A stretch of DNA of 53,788 nt from Bacillota bacterium (GTDB taxonomy: Bacteria; Armatimonadota; HRBIN16): the NCBI GenBank assembly GCA_023511455.1, contig JAIMBJ010000025.1:1-53788 (forward strand). The letters are read 5' to 3'. Shown here one piece after another: positions 40,975 to 50,187 of this stretch. The number at the start of each line of letters is the position of its first letter. Position 1 is the stretch's first letter. The position numbers were made by a program, and so were the translations under genes. The notes beneath the pieces are model-generated. The model saw only the letters and a list, made by a program, of their open reading frames with translations. It had not been told where the DNA came from and did no database searches.

Positions 40975-42246
40975 TCACACCAGCGGCGTCTTGCCCGGCA
41001 TTGCCACCTCATCTACCGGCATCTCACCGAAAGCGGTCACGTTGCGCACCAGGTTCAGCTTCGACTCTTTCAGTGCAAACTCCCACGTGACCTCCTGACC
41101 GGTGTATGCCGCCATGCGTCCCATGATGGCGGTCAGTGTGCTTTCAGCGACCTGCACACCTTCGTTAATCGGCTTGCCCGCGCGCACGCTGGCTATCAGG
41201 TCGGCGTGTTCCTGCACATAGGGGTTAGCCCGCCCCTCCCAGCGCCAGTTCTCCTTGCCGCGCACCCAGAAGGTGTCGAACCCCTCCAGTTTCGCCTGCC
41301 CTTCGGTGCCGATGACCTGATTGGTCACCCGGTTCAGGCAACCGTCCATTTGTCGGCACATGGCGGTGACCCGTGCGCCGTTGGGATACACGTACTCGAT
41401 GGCGAAGTGGTCATAGATGTGACCGTATGCCGGGTCGGTGCGCACCTGCCGCCCGCCCATGCCGATACACCGCTCCGGCGGCGAGCCCATCACCCAGTTC
41501 ATGACGTCGATGTTATGCACGAACTGTTCCACGATGTGGTCGCCGGACAGCCAGGTGAAGTACAGCCAGTTGCGGATTTGCCACTCGATATCGCTCATGC
41601 CGGGCTGGCGGTCCCACTTCCACAGCCCGCCGGTCAGGTAGTAGGCATACGCCGCCACCACCTTGCCGATGGAACCACCGTGGATGCGTTGGATGGTCTC
41701 GATGTATCCCGGATGGTGGCGGTACTGCGTACCGGCGACCACCCCCAGCTTCTTCTGTTCCGCCTGTTTCGCTGCCGCGATGATCATCCGCACGCCTTCG
41801 GGGCAAACGGCGACGGGTTTCTCCATAAACACATGCTTGCCTGCTTCCACCGCTGCCTGAAAGTGGATCGGGCGAAAACCGGGCGGGGTGGCGAGCAGCA
41901 CGTAGTCCACGCCGCTGTCTATCACGCGCTTGTAGGCATCAAAGCCCACAAAGCACCTGCTGTCGGTCACCTTCATTTTATTGCCCAGGTTCGCCAGCGA
42001 CCGGCGGCAATTGTCCAGCCTGTCCTGGAATAGGTCACCCAGCGCCCAGATTTCCACGCCCTCGGCAGCACTGGCGGCGTCACGCGCGGCGCCCGTACCG
42101 CGTCCGCCGCAGCCGATAAGGCCCACCCGAATACGGTCGCTACCCTGTGCCCAGGCGTAGTTCCAGCCCAGTGCGCTGGCAGTGATGACAGTAGCCCCTG
42201 CGCTCTTCAGGAACTGTCGTCGTGAGAGATGGCGATTATGCTGCAT
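40975..42246 (-). CDS. Tat-exported Gfo/Idh/MocA-family oxidoreductase, paralogue 2
   Basis: 423 residues with LSRRQFLKSAGATVITASAL, AWAQ cleavage, RIRVGLIGCGGRGTGAARDA, EKPVAV, KLGVVAGTQYRHHPGYIETI and the same QEVTWEFALKESKLNLVRNV ending. It shares most motifs with paralogue 1 and the last residues (AMPGKTPL), so the pair arose by duplication. AGGAGGT stands seven bases before the ATG at 42246. It follows the GH9 gene by 16 bases, which links it to carbohydrate use. Confidence 0.9.
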   Translation of the reverse strand: MQHNRHLSRRQFLKSAGATVITASALGWNYAWAQGSDRIRVGLIGCGGRGTGAARDAASAAEGVEIWALGDLFQDRLDNCRRSLANLGNKMKVTDSRCFVGFDAYKRVIDSGVDYVLLATPPGFRPIHFQAAVEAGKHVFMEKPVAVCPEGVRMIIAAAKQAEQKKLGVVAGTQYRHHPGYIETIQRIHGGSIGKVVAAYAYYLTGGLWKWDRQPGMSDIEWQIRNWLYFTWLSGDHIVEQFVHNIDVMNWVMGSPPERCIGMGGRQVRTDPAYGHIYDHFAIEYVYPNGARVTAMCRQMDGCLNRVTNQVIGTEGQAKLEGFDTFWVRGKENWRWEGRANPYVQEHADLIASVRAGKPINEGVQVAESTLTAIMGRMAAYTGQEVTWEFALKESKLNLVRNVTAFGEMPVDEVAMPGKTPLV

Positions 42247-42262
42247 GGTAACACCTCCTGTA

Positions 42263-44464
42263 TCAGCGATGTATCGCCGAGAAGTAGCCCGCCAGAAAGA
42301 CCAGTGGGGCATTGTAGTAAATAGCAGGCTCCGTTAGAGTCCAGTTGTTCGGGTCTGGACGGAAATGCTTCGATGGATAGGCGGAGATTCCGCGCGACTC
42401 CCACTGGTTGACCCCTCCGGGCACGACGCCGGGTGGAGTGGGCAGTCTTGCCGCAGCCGAGCGTCCATAAATGGTGTGGTAAATCGTCGTGACGCGCGAA
42501 CCGTACCCTGTCACCATGCTGGTGGCTACTGCGTTTCTGCCCAGCAAGTAGTGCAAAGCGTCCTCCGCCAACCGGACATACTCCTCCTTCGGGACGAACC
42601 GATTCGCCAGCAGGGTGTAGTAGCCCATCTTGGCGATAATCTGGTTGGAGCTCCAGCAGTAATGGTCAGAGTTCCAAAGCGGCACGGAATGGGCATCCGT
42701 TCGCCACGCTTGCACGGCGCGGTCTGCCAGCTCCAGCCAGTAGGCACGTGCTTTCTGGCGCAGTCCGCCACCTTCTCGCTGTGAAAGCGCCAGCACGCCT
42801 ACCGAGCAGTCATACACCGCCCACATCAGCGTGTCCGCGACTGCCATCTGTCGCCGTTCACGCAGTAATTCGTCCAGCGCGCGCTCCGCGGCCTTTCGGT
42901 ACTCCTCCTCACCGGTGGTATCCCACAACGGTGCCGCGGCTGTCAGCAGATGTTCAGGCTTCGCCCCATCGGCGAAAAGACGCCTCCACGCCAGTCTTGC
43001 CGCCTCCAGATAACGCTGCGCCTTCGCACGCAGGGCGGGTATGGTGGCAAAGGTGCGCGCCGCGCGAGCCCATACGGCAGCGCATACCGCCGTTGCCTCC
43101 TGCGTGGGGGGGAGCAGGCGGCGTTCCTCCTGCAGCCACTCGGTGGTCTGCCGTCGGGGTGCTGCGCTCTCGTGCAGACGGTCATACACCGCCCCTGCCT
43201 GCGCGCCCTCGCGAATCTGCATCTTCAGTAGCCAGTCGAGCTCCCATGCCGCTTCGTCCAGAATATCTGGAATGCCGTTACCCGATTCGGGAATGTTCAG
43301 CTGCCCATCGGTAAACGCTTCCGGCTTCAGGTCGTACAGGTCGAGCATGAAGAACAGTGCATGGCGCACCCACGGAGGATATTTGTTGCAGTCGCCCGCG
43401 TCATGCCAGCCGCCAGTGACATCGCGCGGGTCCTTGCCCTCGCGCGTTACCGCCTGCTTGTCTCCGAGGTGACAGAGTGGACGGGCATAGTCACCCGCAT
43501 ATTGTTTCGTGAGCTCGATGTTGCAGCGTTGCAGGTAATAGAAACGCACCGCGTCCACGAAGAGCCTGTCGTAGATGCCCTCACGGATTTCAAAAGCTGG
43601 CGAAGGTTCCATGCCCTCCGCCTCGATGCGGTACTTGCCCGGCTGCCTGAGCGCGCTGAAATCCGCCTCGTAAACTGTATCGCCCGACACCGGGTCGTTC
43701 TCCTTAACCAGGCGCGCTGCGCCCTCGTAGACTACCTTGCCCGAATCCGCTTCCACCACACGAAACCGTTTCACTGGCGCACTGATTTTGGCAATCTTTA
43801 CCATGCGCGGCAGGTAGCCCAGTTGATTCACCTTGATGGGCGGATGTTGCCGTTCGGGCGACGTGGTGACGAAGCGAATCTGCCGAAGATAGAAGGTCAT
43901 CGGGCGCGCCTCACCTTCGTTGAGCACGACCACCTTGATGCAGTCGTCCAGTTCCACCCCTGAAGAATCACGAACAAGGTCGGCGATGGGAATACGCACC
44001 TTTTGCCAGTTGGTAGATACCCGGACATAGCGAGAGATAGGCACGACCGCGTTGACATCGGTGTCTGGTCCCGCGCTATCCCGGTCCGAGTCGGCAAAAC
44101 CGATGCGAAACGCCTCACCGCCAGCCTCGCCCTTTACTTCGAACTCCATCACACCGTCCGGCAGGTAGTCGTCCAGATACCAGCGCACCCAGCCTCGTCG
44201 CGCCAGACCGATGCCCCAGTTGCCCCCTGTACCGGCAACCCGCACCTGAATAGCAGGCTGTCCGTCCACCTGCACCACCGGTACCTGTCCGTTCACGTTC
44301 GCAACGACACATCCCCCGTTCGCAAACTGGTACCCGTCCGAATAGGCAGGCGGGGAAAGCGTGTCCACAATGGCAGTAACACGCTGAGGTGCCCTGATAG
44401 ACTCGGATTGCGCACACCCTGCCACCACAACAATCCACACCATCAACGCAAGAATCCACCGCAT
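42263..44464 (-). CDS. GH9 glycoside hydrolase lipoprotein
   Basis: 733 residues. Lipoprotein signal with lipobox VAGC near residue 17. Then a carbohydrate-binding-like beta-sandwich (about 35-205), a CelD_N Ig-like domain beginning IKVNQLGYLPRMVKIAKISA, and the (alpha/alpha)6 GH9 barrel: GGWHDAGDCNKYPPWVRHAL (catalytic Asp pair), NIPESGNGIPDILDEAAWEL, and NNWTLTEPAIYYNAPLVFLA (acid Glu). GH9 enzymes are inverting endo- or exo-glucanases or glucosaminidases; here the substrate is unproven. It is attached to a membrane facing the outside of the cytoplasm. Confidence 0.9.
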   Translation of the reverse strand: MRWILALMVWIVVVAGCAQSESIRAPQRVTAIVDTLSPPAYSDGYQFANGGCVVANVNGQVPVVQVDGQPAIQVRVAGTGGNWGIGLARRGWVRWYLDDYLPDGVMEFEVKGEAGGEAFRIGFADSDRDSAGPDTDVNAVVPISRYVRVSTNWQKVRIPIADLVRDSSGVELDDCIKVVVLNEGEARPMTFYLRQIRFVTTSPERQHPPIKVNQLGYLPRMVKIAKISAPVKRFRVVEADSGKVVYEGAARLVKENDPVSGDTVYEADFSALRQPGKYRIEAEGMEPSPAFEIREGIYDRLFVDAVRFYYLQRCNIELTKQYAGDYARPLCHLGDKQAVTREGKDPRDVTGGWHDAGDCNKYPPWVRHALFFMLDLYDLKPEAFTDGQLNIPESGNGIPDILDEAAWELDWLLKMQIREGAQAGAVYDRLHESAAPRRQTTEWLQEERRLLPPTQEATAVCAAVWARAARTFATIPALRAKAQRYLEAARLAWRRLFADGAKPEHLLTAAAPLWDTTGEEEYRKAAERALDELLRERRQMAVADTLMWAVYDCSVGVLALSQREGGGLRQKARAYWLELADRAVQAWRTDAHSVPLWNSDHYCWSSNQIIAKMGYYTLLANRFVPKEEYVRLAEDALHYLLGRNAVATSMVTGYGSRVTTIYHTIYGRSAAARLPTPPGVVPGGVNQWESRGISAYPSKHFRPDPNNWTLTEPAIYYNAPLVFLAGYFSAIHR

Positions 44465-44581
44465 CTTTCCGTGCCTCCGGTTTATTCTTCGCCAGAGGAA
44501 GCCGTTTTCCTGCGCCCCAAACTGTCTAAAGGAGAGGCAGTCAGAGCCGTCGAATGAAAAGATAAGGGGGTGAAACTACCG

Positions 44582-45694
44582 ATGCAATCACCGGTCTGGC
44601 AGCTACGGTTGTCCTGGAGCGATGACCCAAAAACCACCATGAGTATCACCTGGCAGAGCCGGGAGCCGCTATCGCAGCCAACGGTGCATTACGGCGAGGG
44701 CGGTGCGTTGTCGCAAACCGCTGCGGCGCGACGGATTCGCTACGCACAGGAAACGGGTCCGCTCTATCAGGTTACCCTGTGCAACCTGAATCCGGGTGCT
44801 ACTTACTCCTACCGTGTGGGCGACGCTGGCAAGGGATGGAGCGAGGCACACACCTTCCGAACCGCTCCGGCAGCGCCCCCTGCCCGCTTCGTGTTCACCG
44901 CTTTTGCCGACCACGGCGTGACTCCCGCTGCGAAGCAGAACGTGCGTCGCGTGCTGGCAGGAGAAAAGCCGGCTTTTCACCTCATCATGGGCGACCTCTC
45001 CTACGCCAACGGCAACCAGCCCATCTGGGACGACTGGTTCGAACTGCTGGAACCGCTGGCATCACAAGTGCCTGTGATGGTATGTCCCGGCAACCACGAA
45101 GACGAGCGTGACATCCGCTTTGCGACCTATCTGGCTCGGTTTGCTCTGCCCGAGAAGGAGCTGTACTACCGCTTCGACTACGGCAACACCCGCTTCATCC
45201 TGTTCAACTCGCAGGACTTCCGTGATGCGGAGCAGCTGCGCTGGTTCGAAAGGGAACTCCGTGAAGCCCGACGCGACTCCACAGTGCGCTGGGTTATCGT
45301 GGCGATGCATCACCCGCTGTATAGCTCCACCGTCAGGCGCCTGAACGACACCGCGCGCATCGCGGTACTGCAACCGCTGTTCGACAAATACCGCCCAGAT
45401 TTGGTGCTGCTTGGACATCACCACAATTACGAGCGCACCTACCCTCTGCTGGGCGGCAAGCCTGTGGTGCGCCATCCGAACCGCTACCGGCGAGGGCAGG
45501 GCGTCATCTACGTCACCAGCGGGGGCGGCGGCAAGTCGCTGTACGATCTGACCCCCGAACAACCAGCCTTCACTGCCAAACGCGAGAAATGCTACCAGTA
45601 CCTGCGCATCACTGTTTCCGACAAATCACTGCGGGTAGAATGCCATCGTACGGAGGATAACAGTCTTCTGGAACGGTTCGAAATCGTGCGCTAA
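44582..45694 (+). CDS. Purple acid phosphatase-type metallophosphoesterase
   Basis: 370 residues. An N-terminal fibronectin-III-like domain (TMSITWQSREPLSQPTVHYG, YQVTLCNLNPGATYSYRVGD) and a metallophosphatase core: FTAFADHG, IMGDLSYANGNQ, CPGNHEDERD, VIVAMHHPLYSS and LGHHHNYERTYPL. All metal ligands appear to be present. The usual signal peptide is absent from this start, so it would be cytoplasmic unless the true start is upstream, and no upstream frame adds one. ATG 44582 is preferred over GTG 44570, because GGGGG lies at a normal distance. Likely cotranscribed with the two frames that follow. Confidence 0.88.
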   Translation: MQSPVWQLRLSWSDDPKTTMSITWQSREPLSQPTVHYGEGGALSQTAAARRIRYAQETGPLYQVTLCNLNPGATYSYRVGDAGKGWSEAHTFRTAPAAPPARFVFTAFADHGVTPAAKQNVRRVLAGEKPAFHLIMGDLSYANGNQPIWDDWFELLEPLASQVPVMVCPGNHEDERDIRFATYLARFALPEKELYYRFDYGNTRFILFNSQDFRDAEQLRWFERELREARRDSTVRWVIVAMHHPLYSSTVRRLNDTARIAVLQPLFDKYRPDLVLLGHHHNYERTYPLLGGKPVVRHPNRYRRGQGVIYVTSGGGGKSLYDLTPEQPAFTAKREKCYQYLRITVSDKSLRVECHRTEDNSLLERFEIVR

Positions 45695-45711
45695 AGGAGG
45701 GTGCTGGCACA

Positions 45712-46674
45712 ATGTCCGACTACATTCCTGTGGACCTGACGGCGCAGGCGAACGTGGGCGTTGCGTTCTACGAGAGTATGCCTGCGCCTTTGCTGGGCGA
45801 GCAGACCTTTCACGGTCTCCCGTTTCGCATCGGGAGCTCCCCCGAGAGGTGCTTTCTCGGCTTCGGCACGCCGGAGCTGCGGAGTGCGCGTTCTATACCC
45901 ATCGGCAACACGGCGCGTCATGTGATTTTCGCGCACGTCCTGCTGGAATCGCGTCTCTTCGAGGGGGAACCCGTCGGGCGAGTGATTGCCCACTACGTGT
46001 TTTGCTATGAGGACGGTGAAGAGGTGCGCGTGCCCATTCGCGAGCGGTTCGAAATCGCCAGCGCACCAGCGCCCTGGGGGACACAGCCTTTCCTCGCGTA
46101 TCCTGACATGAAAGATAGTCTGATGCCACGTGCGGAGGGACGTTGGGACAGTATGGGATTGCGACAGACGGAAGCGCTGGCGGGACATCCGCACAGCTAT
46201 TACCTGTGGGCGTGGCAGAACCCCCATCCCGAAAAGCCCATTCAGGCGATACGCATCGAGCCGGGCGACCGCAAGTTTCTCATCGCTGCCATCACGTTGG
46301 GACAGGTTGAGGAGTATCCGTTTGTGCGCACAGGGCGAGTACCGGTCAAGATTACTCTGCGCCGTGAGGAAGACGCGCGACAACCTTTCGCGCTGCAGGT
46401 GGACGTGGACCGGGGCGTGGCGACCTATGTGTACGCTCTGCCACAGGCACCCCCTGAAGAGTTCCTCCGCGCGCCGCTCAAAGGCTGGGGCGAGGAGCAA
46501 AACACAACCAACAGCCCGGCATACGTGGAAATCGCCGCCATCCCCTCGGCGACGGTGACGGTGAAAAACGGTGAAGAGCCTCTGGGCAGCGCAAATTGGG
46601 GCGAACTGCAACGGACGGGGCGCGCAGAGACACCGCGCGTGCAGCTGGAGGTGGTGGACAGGGGCAAGAACTAG
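45712..46674 (+). pseudogene. N-terminal part of a CehA/McbA-type metallohydrolase (stopped by an amber codon)
   Basis: 320 residues of beta-rich sequence, opening SDYIPVDLTAQANVGVAFYE and including NTARHVIFAHVLLESRL and HPHSYYLWAWQNPHPEKP. It ends in VQLEVVDRGKN-TAG. The next frame is the same frame and begins at the very next codon, with VHVTVVDDATGKPVPCRVHF continuing the same beta-sandwich. The N-terminal region and metal-dependent domain are expected as one protein. Either this is a truncated separate chain or half of one gene. Starts 17 bases after the phosphatase. Confidence 0.6.
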
Positions 46675-48201
46675 GTGCACGTGACGGTGGTGGACGATGC
46701 AACAGGCAAGCCCGTGCCCTGCCGGGTGCACTTCCGCTCGCCGGAAGGTATCCCTTATCAACCACACGGGCACCATGACCATGTGAACTCCAATCTGAAC
46801 ACCTGGCATGTGGACGTGGGCGGCGACCTGCGCTTGGGGCAGATTACCTACGCCTACATCGACGGAACCTGTCAGGGCTGGCTGCCGCGTGGGGAGGTGC
46901 TGGTAGACATCGCACGGGGCTATGAGTACGAGCCACTGCGTAGCCGCGTGTACATCGCTCCGGGTCAACGGGAGCTGACACTGCGCCTCAAACGATGGAC
47001 GGATATGAACGCGCGGCGATGGTTCAGCGGCGACTCGCATGTGCATTTTCTGGGCACACAGGGGGCGCATCTCGAAGCGCAGGGCGAGGACCTGAACGTG
47101 GTGAACCTGTTGCAGTCGCAGTGGGGACATCTCTTCACCAACACAGAGGATTTCATCGGCGAGCCGACGGTGAGCAACAGGGGGCGCACCATCGTCTATT
47201 GCTCGCAGGAGAACCGTCAGCACGTGCTGGGGCACCTTATCCTGTGGGGGCTGAAGCGAGCGGTAATGCCCTGGTGTACTGCTGGACCCGACGAAGCGGA
47301 GCTGGGAGGCACACTGGAAGAGACGCTGGCGCACTGGGCAGACCGCTGTCATGAGCAGGGAGGCACGGTCATCATTCCCCACTTCCCGTTTCCTAACGGC
47401 GAACCGGCGGTGTTAATCGCCACCGGCAGAGCGGATGCACTGGAGATGATCGGTTTCGATAACTTCCAGCACCGTGAGTATTACCGTTACCTGAACTGCG
47501 GCTATCGCCTGCCCCTGGTGGGTGGGACCGACAAGATGAGCAGCGAGGTGGCGGTAGGGCAGTACCGCACCTACGCTTACATCCCGCCCGAGGAGGAGTT
47601 CACCTACGAGAACTGGTGCAAAGCGGTGCGTGCGGGCAGGACGTTCCTCAGCGGTGGCGCGCTCATCCATTTTAGCGTGGAAGATGCGCAAATCGGCGAC
47701 ACACTAAGGCTGCCATCGGGCGGCGGCATGGTGGAGGTAGAAGCCGTTGCCGAGTCCATCTTCCCCATCCACACGCTGCAGATTGTACAGCAGGGGCAGG
47801 TAGTGGCATCCGTGGACGAGCCGAAAGGAGCCAATCGCCTGCAACTGAAGACCAGACTGCGTGTGACGGGTAACACCTGGATGGCAGCACGCTGTGCCGG
47901 ACCCAACTACACCGCGGTGCCCCACTTTGATGTCTGGCGCAGGGGCGTGTTCGCACACACATCCCCCATTTACATCGCCTGTGGCGACCGCTGGAGTCTC
48001 TTTGACCGCGGGACGGCGCAATACATGCTCACGCTGATAGAAGGCGGTCTCGCCTACATCCGCGAGAAGGCGGCACACCATCCATCGCATCACGTGACAC
48101 ACCACCATGGGGAAGACGACCATTTCGCCTATCTGGAACGCCCCTTCCGCGAGGCGATAGAAGCCATCCACCGACGGATGCATGAGGAGTTCAGAAGTTA
48201 A
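46675..48201 (+). CDS. CehA/McbA-family metallohydrolase (PHP-like), C-terminal part
   Basis: 508 residues. HVTVVDDATGKPVPCRVHFR is followed by GHHDHVNSNLNTWHVDVGGD, then a PHP-type metal site: WFSGDSHVHFLGTQGAHLEA, GGTVIIPHFPFPNGE, NFQHREYYRYLNCGYRLPLV and GGTDKMSSEVAVGQYRTYA. CehA/McbA proteins hydrolyse carbamates and esters in characterised cases; most members are untested. GTG at 46675 directly follows a TAG in the same frame and has no ribosome-binding site of its own, so translation probably depends on read-through, re-initiation, or the TAG being an error. Confidence 0.8.
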   Translation: MHVTVVDDATGKPVPCRVHFRSPEGIPYQPHGHHDHVNSNLNTWHVDVGGDLRLGQITYAYIDGTCQGWLPRGEVLVDIARGYEYEPLRSRVYIAPGQRELTLRLKRWTDMNARRWFSGDSHVHFLGTQGAHLEAQGEDLNVVNLLQSQWGHLFTNTEDFIGEPTVSNRGRTIVYCSQENRQHVLGHLILWGLKRAVMPWCTAGPDEAELGGTLEETLAHWADRCHEQGGTVIIPHFPFPNGEPAVLIATGRADALEMIGFDNFQHREYYRYLNCGYRLPLVGGTDKMSSEVAVGQYRTYAYIPPEEEFTYENWCKAVRAGRTFLSGGALIHFSVEDAQIGDTLRLPSGGGMVEVEAVAESIFPIHTLQIVQQGQVVASVDEPKGANRLQLKTRLRVTGNTWMAARCAGPNYTAVPHFDVWRRGVFAHTSPIYIACGDRWSLFDRGTAQYMLTLIEGGLAYIREKAAHHPSHHVTHHHGEDDHFAYLERPFREAIEAIHRRMHEEFRS

Positions 48202-48250
48202 AGAGTGGTGGAGCGAGCGGTGACTGTGGTATCATGGTCAAGGGGGATGC

Positions 48251-48475
48251 ATGATGAGCACTATCAATATCCCTGTGGATGCAAACACGGCGAAGCTTTA
48301 TGCAGAGGCTTCTGAAGACATGCAGGCAAAGCTGCAGTTCCTTCTCAGCCTCTGGTTACGAGAGTATCTCTTTTCAACTCGCTCGCTCCCAGAAATCATG
48401 GACGAGATCGGTCGAAAAGCAGAGCAACGTGGCTTGACGCCAGAGATTCTGGAGTCCCTACTGAATGCAGAGTGA
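48251..48475 (+). CDS. Antitoxin-like partner of a PIN-domain toxin
   Basis: 74 residues: a short strand (TINIPVDANTAKLYAEASED) then helices (MQAKLQFLLSLWLREYLF, PEIMDEIGRKAEQRGLTPEI). Small proteins of this plan sit directly before PIN toxins. Either ATG 48251 or 48254 may be used after AAGGGGG. It overlaps the toxin frame by 11 bases, the usual coupling. Confidence 0.7.
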   Translation: MMSTINIPVDANTAKLYAEASEDMQAKLQFLLSLWLREYLFSTRSLPEIMDEIGRKAEQRGLTPEILESLLNAE

Positions 48476-48895
48476 CCTGCGTTTTGTCTTCGACACCAAT
48501 GTTTTGGTGAGCGCGCTTTTGCTCAGACGTTCGGTAGCTCGCCAGTCTCTCGACAAAGCGCTGCAATATGGAAAACTGCTGGTCTCGCGGGATACTGTGG
48601 AGGAGTTAAATTCTGTCTTGGGCGAAAGGGCTTCGAGATTTACGTCACCGAAGAAGAGCGCATGGAGTTCGTCAGCGCGTTTGTTCGGCACGGAGAGTGG
48701 GTTGAAATAGCAGAAAGGTTAGATGTATGCCGTGATCCAAAAGACAACATGTTTCTGGAATTGGCTGTGAGCGGCAACGCTTTTTGCATCGTCACTGGCG
48801 ATGACGACCTGCTAGCTTTGCGTTCTTTTCGCGGTGTAAAGATTATGACGCCAAGGCAATTTGTCGAACACCCACTAACTGGCACGGGCAATTAG
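48465..48895 (+). pseudogene. PIN-domain toxin, frameshifted
   Basis: The first frame gives RFVFDTNVLVSALLLRRSVA and LVSRDTVEELNSVLG, with the first acidic site (FDTN) of a PIN nuclease. At GGG 48621-48623 the frame breaks; the other frame continues RKGFEIYVTEEERMEFVSAF then VCRDPKDNMFLELAVSGNAF and CIVTGDDDLLALRSFRG, with the remaining acidic residues. One missing base (for example a G in GGGG) restores a full 140-residue toxin. With this break the RNase would be inactive, leaving an orphan antitoxin. Could be a sequencing error in a G run. Confidence 0.75.
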
Positions 48896-48910
48896 CCCTT
48901 GCCCGTGCCA
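48880..48910. terminator. 12-bp hairpin at the end of the toxin gene
   Basis: TGGCACGGGCAA, a 7-base loop, then TTGCCCGTGCCA. It contains the toxin stop and lies between convergent genes. No T tail on plus; it could act on either strand. Confidence 0.5.
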
Positions 48911-48926
48911 ATGAGACCTACCACGC

Positions 48927-50090
48927 TTAAAGCCCCAACGCCTCGTCCAAATCGCGCTGATAGTTGGCAATGGCTCCGGCTTCCACGTCCGCCACCGCAA
49001 CCGTGCTTCCGTTCAGCCAGCTGGACTCGTACAGCGCCATGCAGATGGCTTCGTCCTTGTAGCCTTCTACGCCGTCGATCTCCACCTGCATCTTGCCCTG
49101 CACCGCCTGAATGAACTCCCACAGCTCGGTGGCGATGGTGTCGGTAACGCCTTTGGGGAACATCTGCTCCCAGCCGTCTTCACCGATGGCTTTGCGGAAG
49201 CGAGCCACCATCTCCTGCAGGGTTTCCTCCCGTCCGGAGCGCGTTTTTAGCCCGCTGCCGAAGTCGATGGAGCCATGCTCACCGTATAGTATGCGCTGGC
49301 TGAAGCCCTTGCCCGGCGCGGCGGAGACCGACGTCCACTGCCCCATCGCGCCGTTCTCGAAGGTGAGCGTTGCCATCACGGTGTCTTCCACGTCCACCGG
49401 AATGGGGTCTTCCAGCGTTTCGGGCTTGCCGTAGCGATAGGGATGGAAGGCGTGTGTACGCGCCGCGACGGTATCCACCTCGCCCACATGGTAGCGGAAC
49501 AGGTCGGCGAAATGCACCCCGCCGTCCAGTACCCATCCGCCACCCGCCTCGAAGCGGTGCTCCCGCCATGTCCAGTACCACAACCGTTCGCCCACATCCA
49601 GCCAGAAGACCATGCGTATCTCGCCAATGTCGCCCTGCCGCACTGCCCAGTGGATGGCGCGATGTTCCGGCGCGCGCCGGTAGTTCTCCGCCACCTGAAA
49701 GACCGTGCCTGCCTTCTCGGCTGCTGCCAGCATCTGTCGCCCGGCTTTCAGGGTCAATGCCAGCGGCTTTTCTATGGTCACATGCTTGCCCGCCTCAAAG
49801 CACGGGATCGCCAGGGTGTGATGGTTGCGGTGCACGGAGCAGATGTCCACCGCCTGCAGGCTCTTCTCGGTCTGCAGCATCTCCTCCAGCTGCTGATATG
49901 GCGTGGGACGCTTGCCCTGAAACTCTGCCACCTGGTCCGCCATCTTCTCGGCGCGGGCGCGGTCGATATCCACTGTTGCAATGACCTCGAAATCACGGAT
50001 ACCCGCCTCCCAGAGCTTTCGCAGCCCCTCGCGGTGCGCACCCGCGATACCGCCACAACCGACAATCGCCAGTGTTACCTTCTCTGCCAT
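48927..50090 (-). CDS. Cytoplasmic Gfo/Idh/MocA-family oxidoreductase
   Basis: 387 residues without a Tat signal, unlike the two paralogues at 39531-42246. TLAIVGCGGIAGAHREGLRK (Rossmann), HHTLAIPCFEAGKHVTIEKP with the EKP Lys, VAENYRRAPEHRAIHWAVRQ, and GGGWVLDGGVHFADLFRYHV (the catalytic-site G-x(2-3)-D-x(2-3)-H pattern). Typical for inositol- or sugar-dehydrogenases; substrate unknown. GGAGGGG precedes ATG 50090. A palindrome (50112-50123) is 22 bases upstream. Confidence 0.88.
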   Translation of the reverse strand: MAEKVTLAIVGCGGIAGAHREGLRKLWEAGIRDFEVIATVDIDRARAEKMADQVAEFQGKRPTPYQQLEEMLQTEKSLQAVDICSVHRNHHTLAIPCFEAGKHVTIEKPLALTLKAGRQMLAAAEKAGTVFQVAENYRRAPEHRAIHWAVRQGDIGEIRMVFWLDVGERLWYWTWREHRFEAGGGWVLDGGVHFADLFRYHVGEVDTVAARTHAFHPYRYGKPETLEDPIPVDVEDTVMATLTFENGAMGQWTSVSAAPGKGFSQRILYGEHGSIDFGSGLKTRSGREETLQEMVARFRKAIGEDGWEQMFPKGVTDTIATELWEFIQAVQGKMQVEIDGVEGYKDEAICMALYESSWLNGSTVAVADVEAGAIANYQRDLDEALGL

Positions 50091-50111
50091 GTTCTTCCCC
50101 TCCATGTCAAA

Positions 50112-50123
50112 GTCGACGTCGAC
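50112..50123. promoter_or_regulatory. Perfect 12-bp palindrome upstream of the Gfo/Idh/MocA gene
   Basis: GTCGACGTCGAC, fully self-complementary, 22 bases before the start codon. It could be an operator, though a chance match is possible in GC-rich DNA. Confidence 0.25.
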
Positions 50124-50187
50124 GCAATTCGGCAGGGTGGACATGGGTTTCCTGCCGATGTGCGCCTGACTGCCCGCACCATCTGGA

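Noticed and set aside
45691-47382. 563-residue minus-strand open frame across the amber stop
   Set aside because: Antisense to the metallohydrolase halves, with His/Arg/Val-rich composition and no domains.
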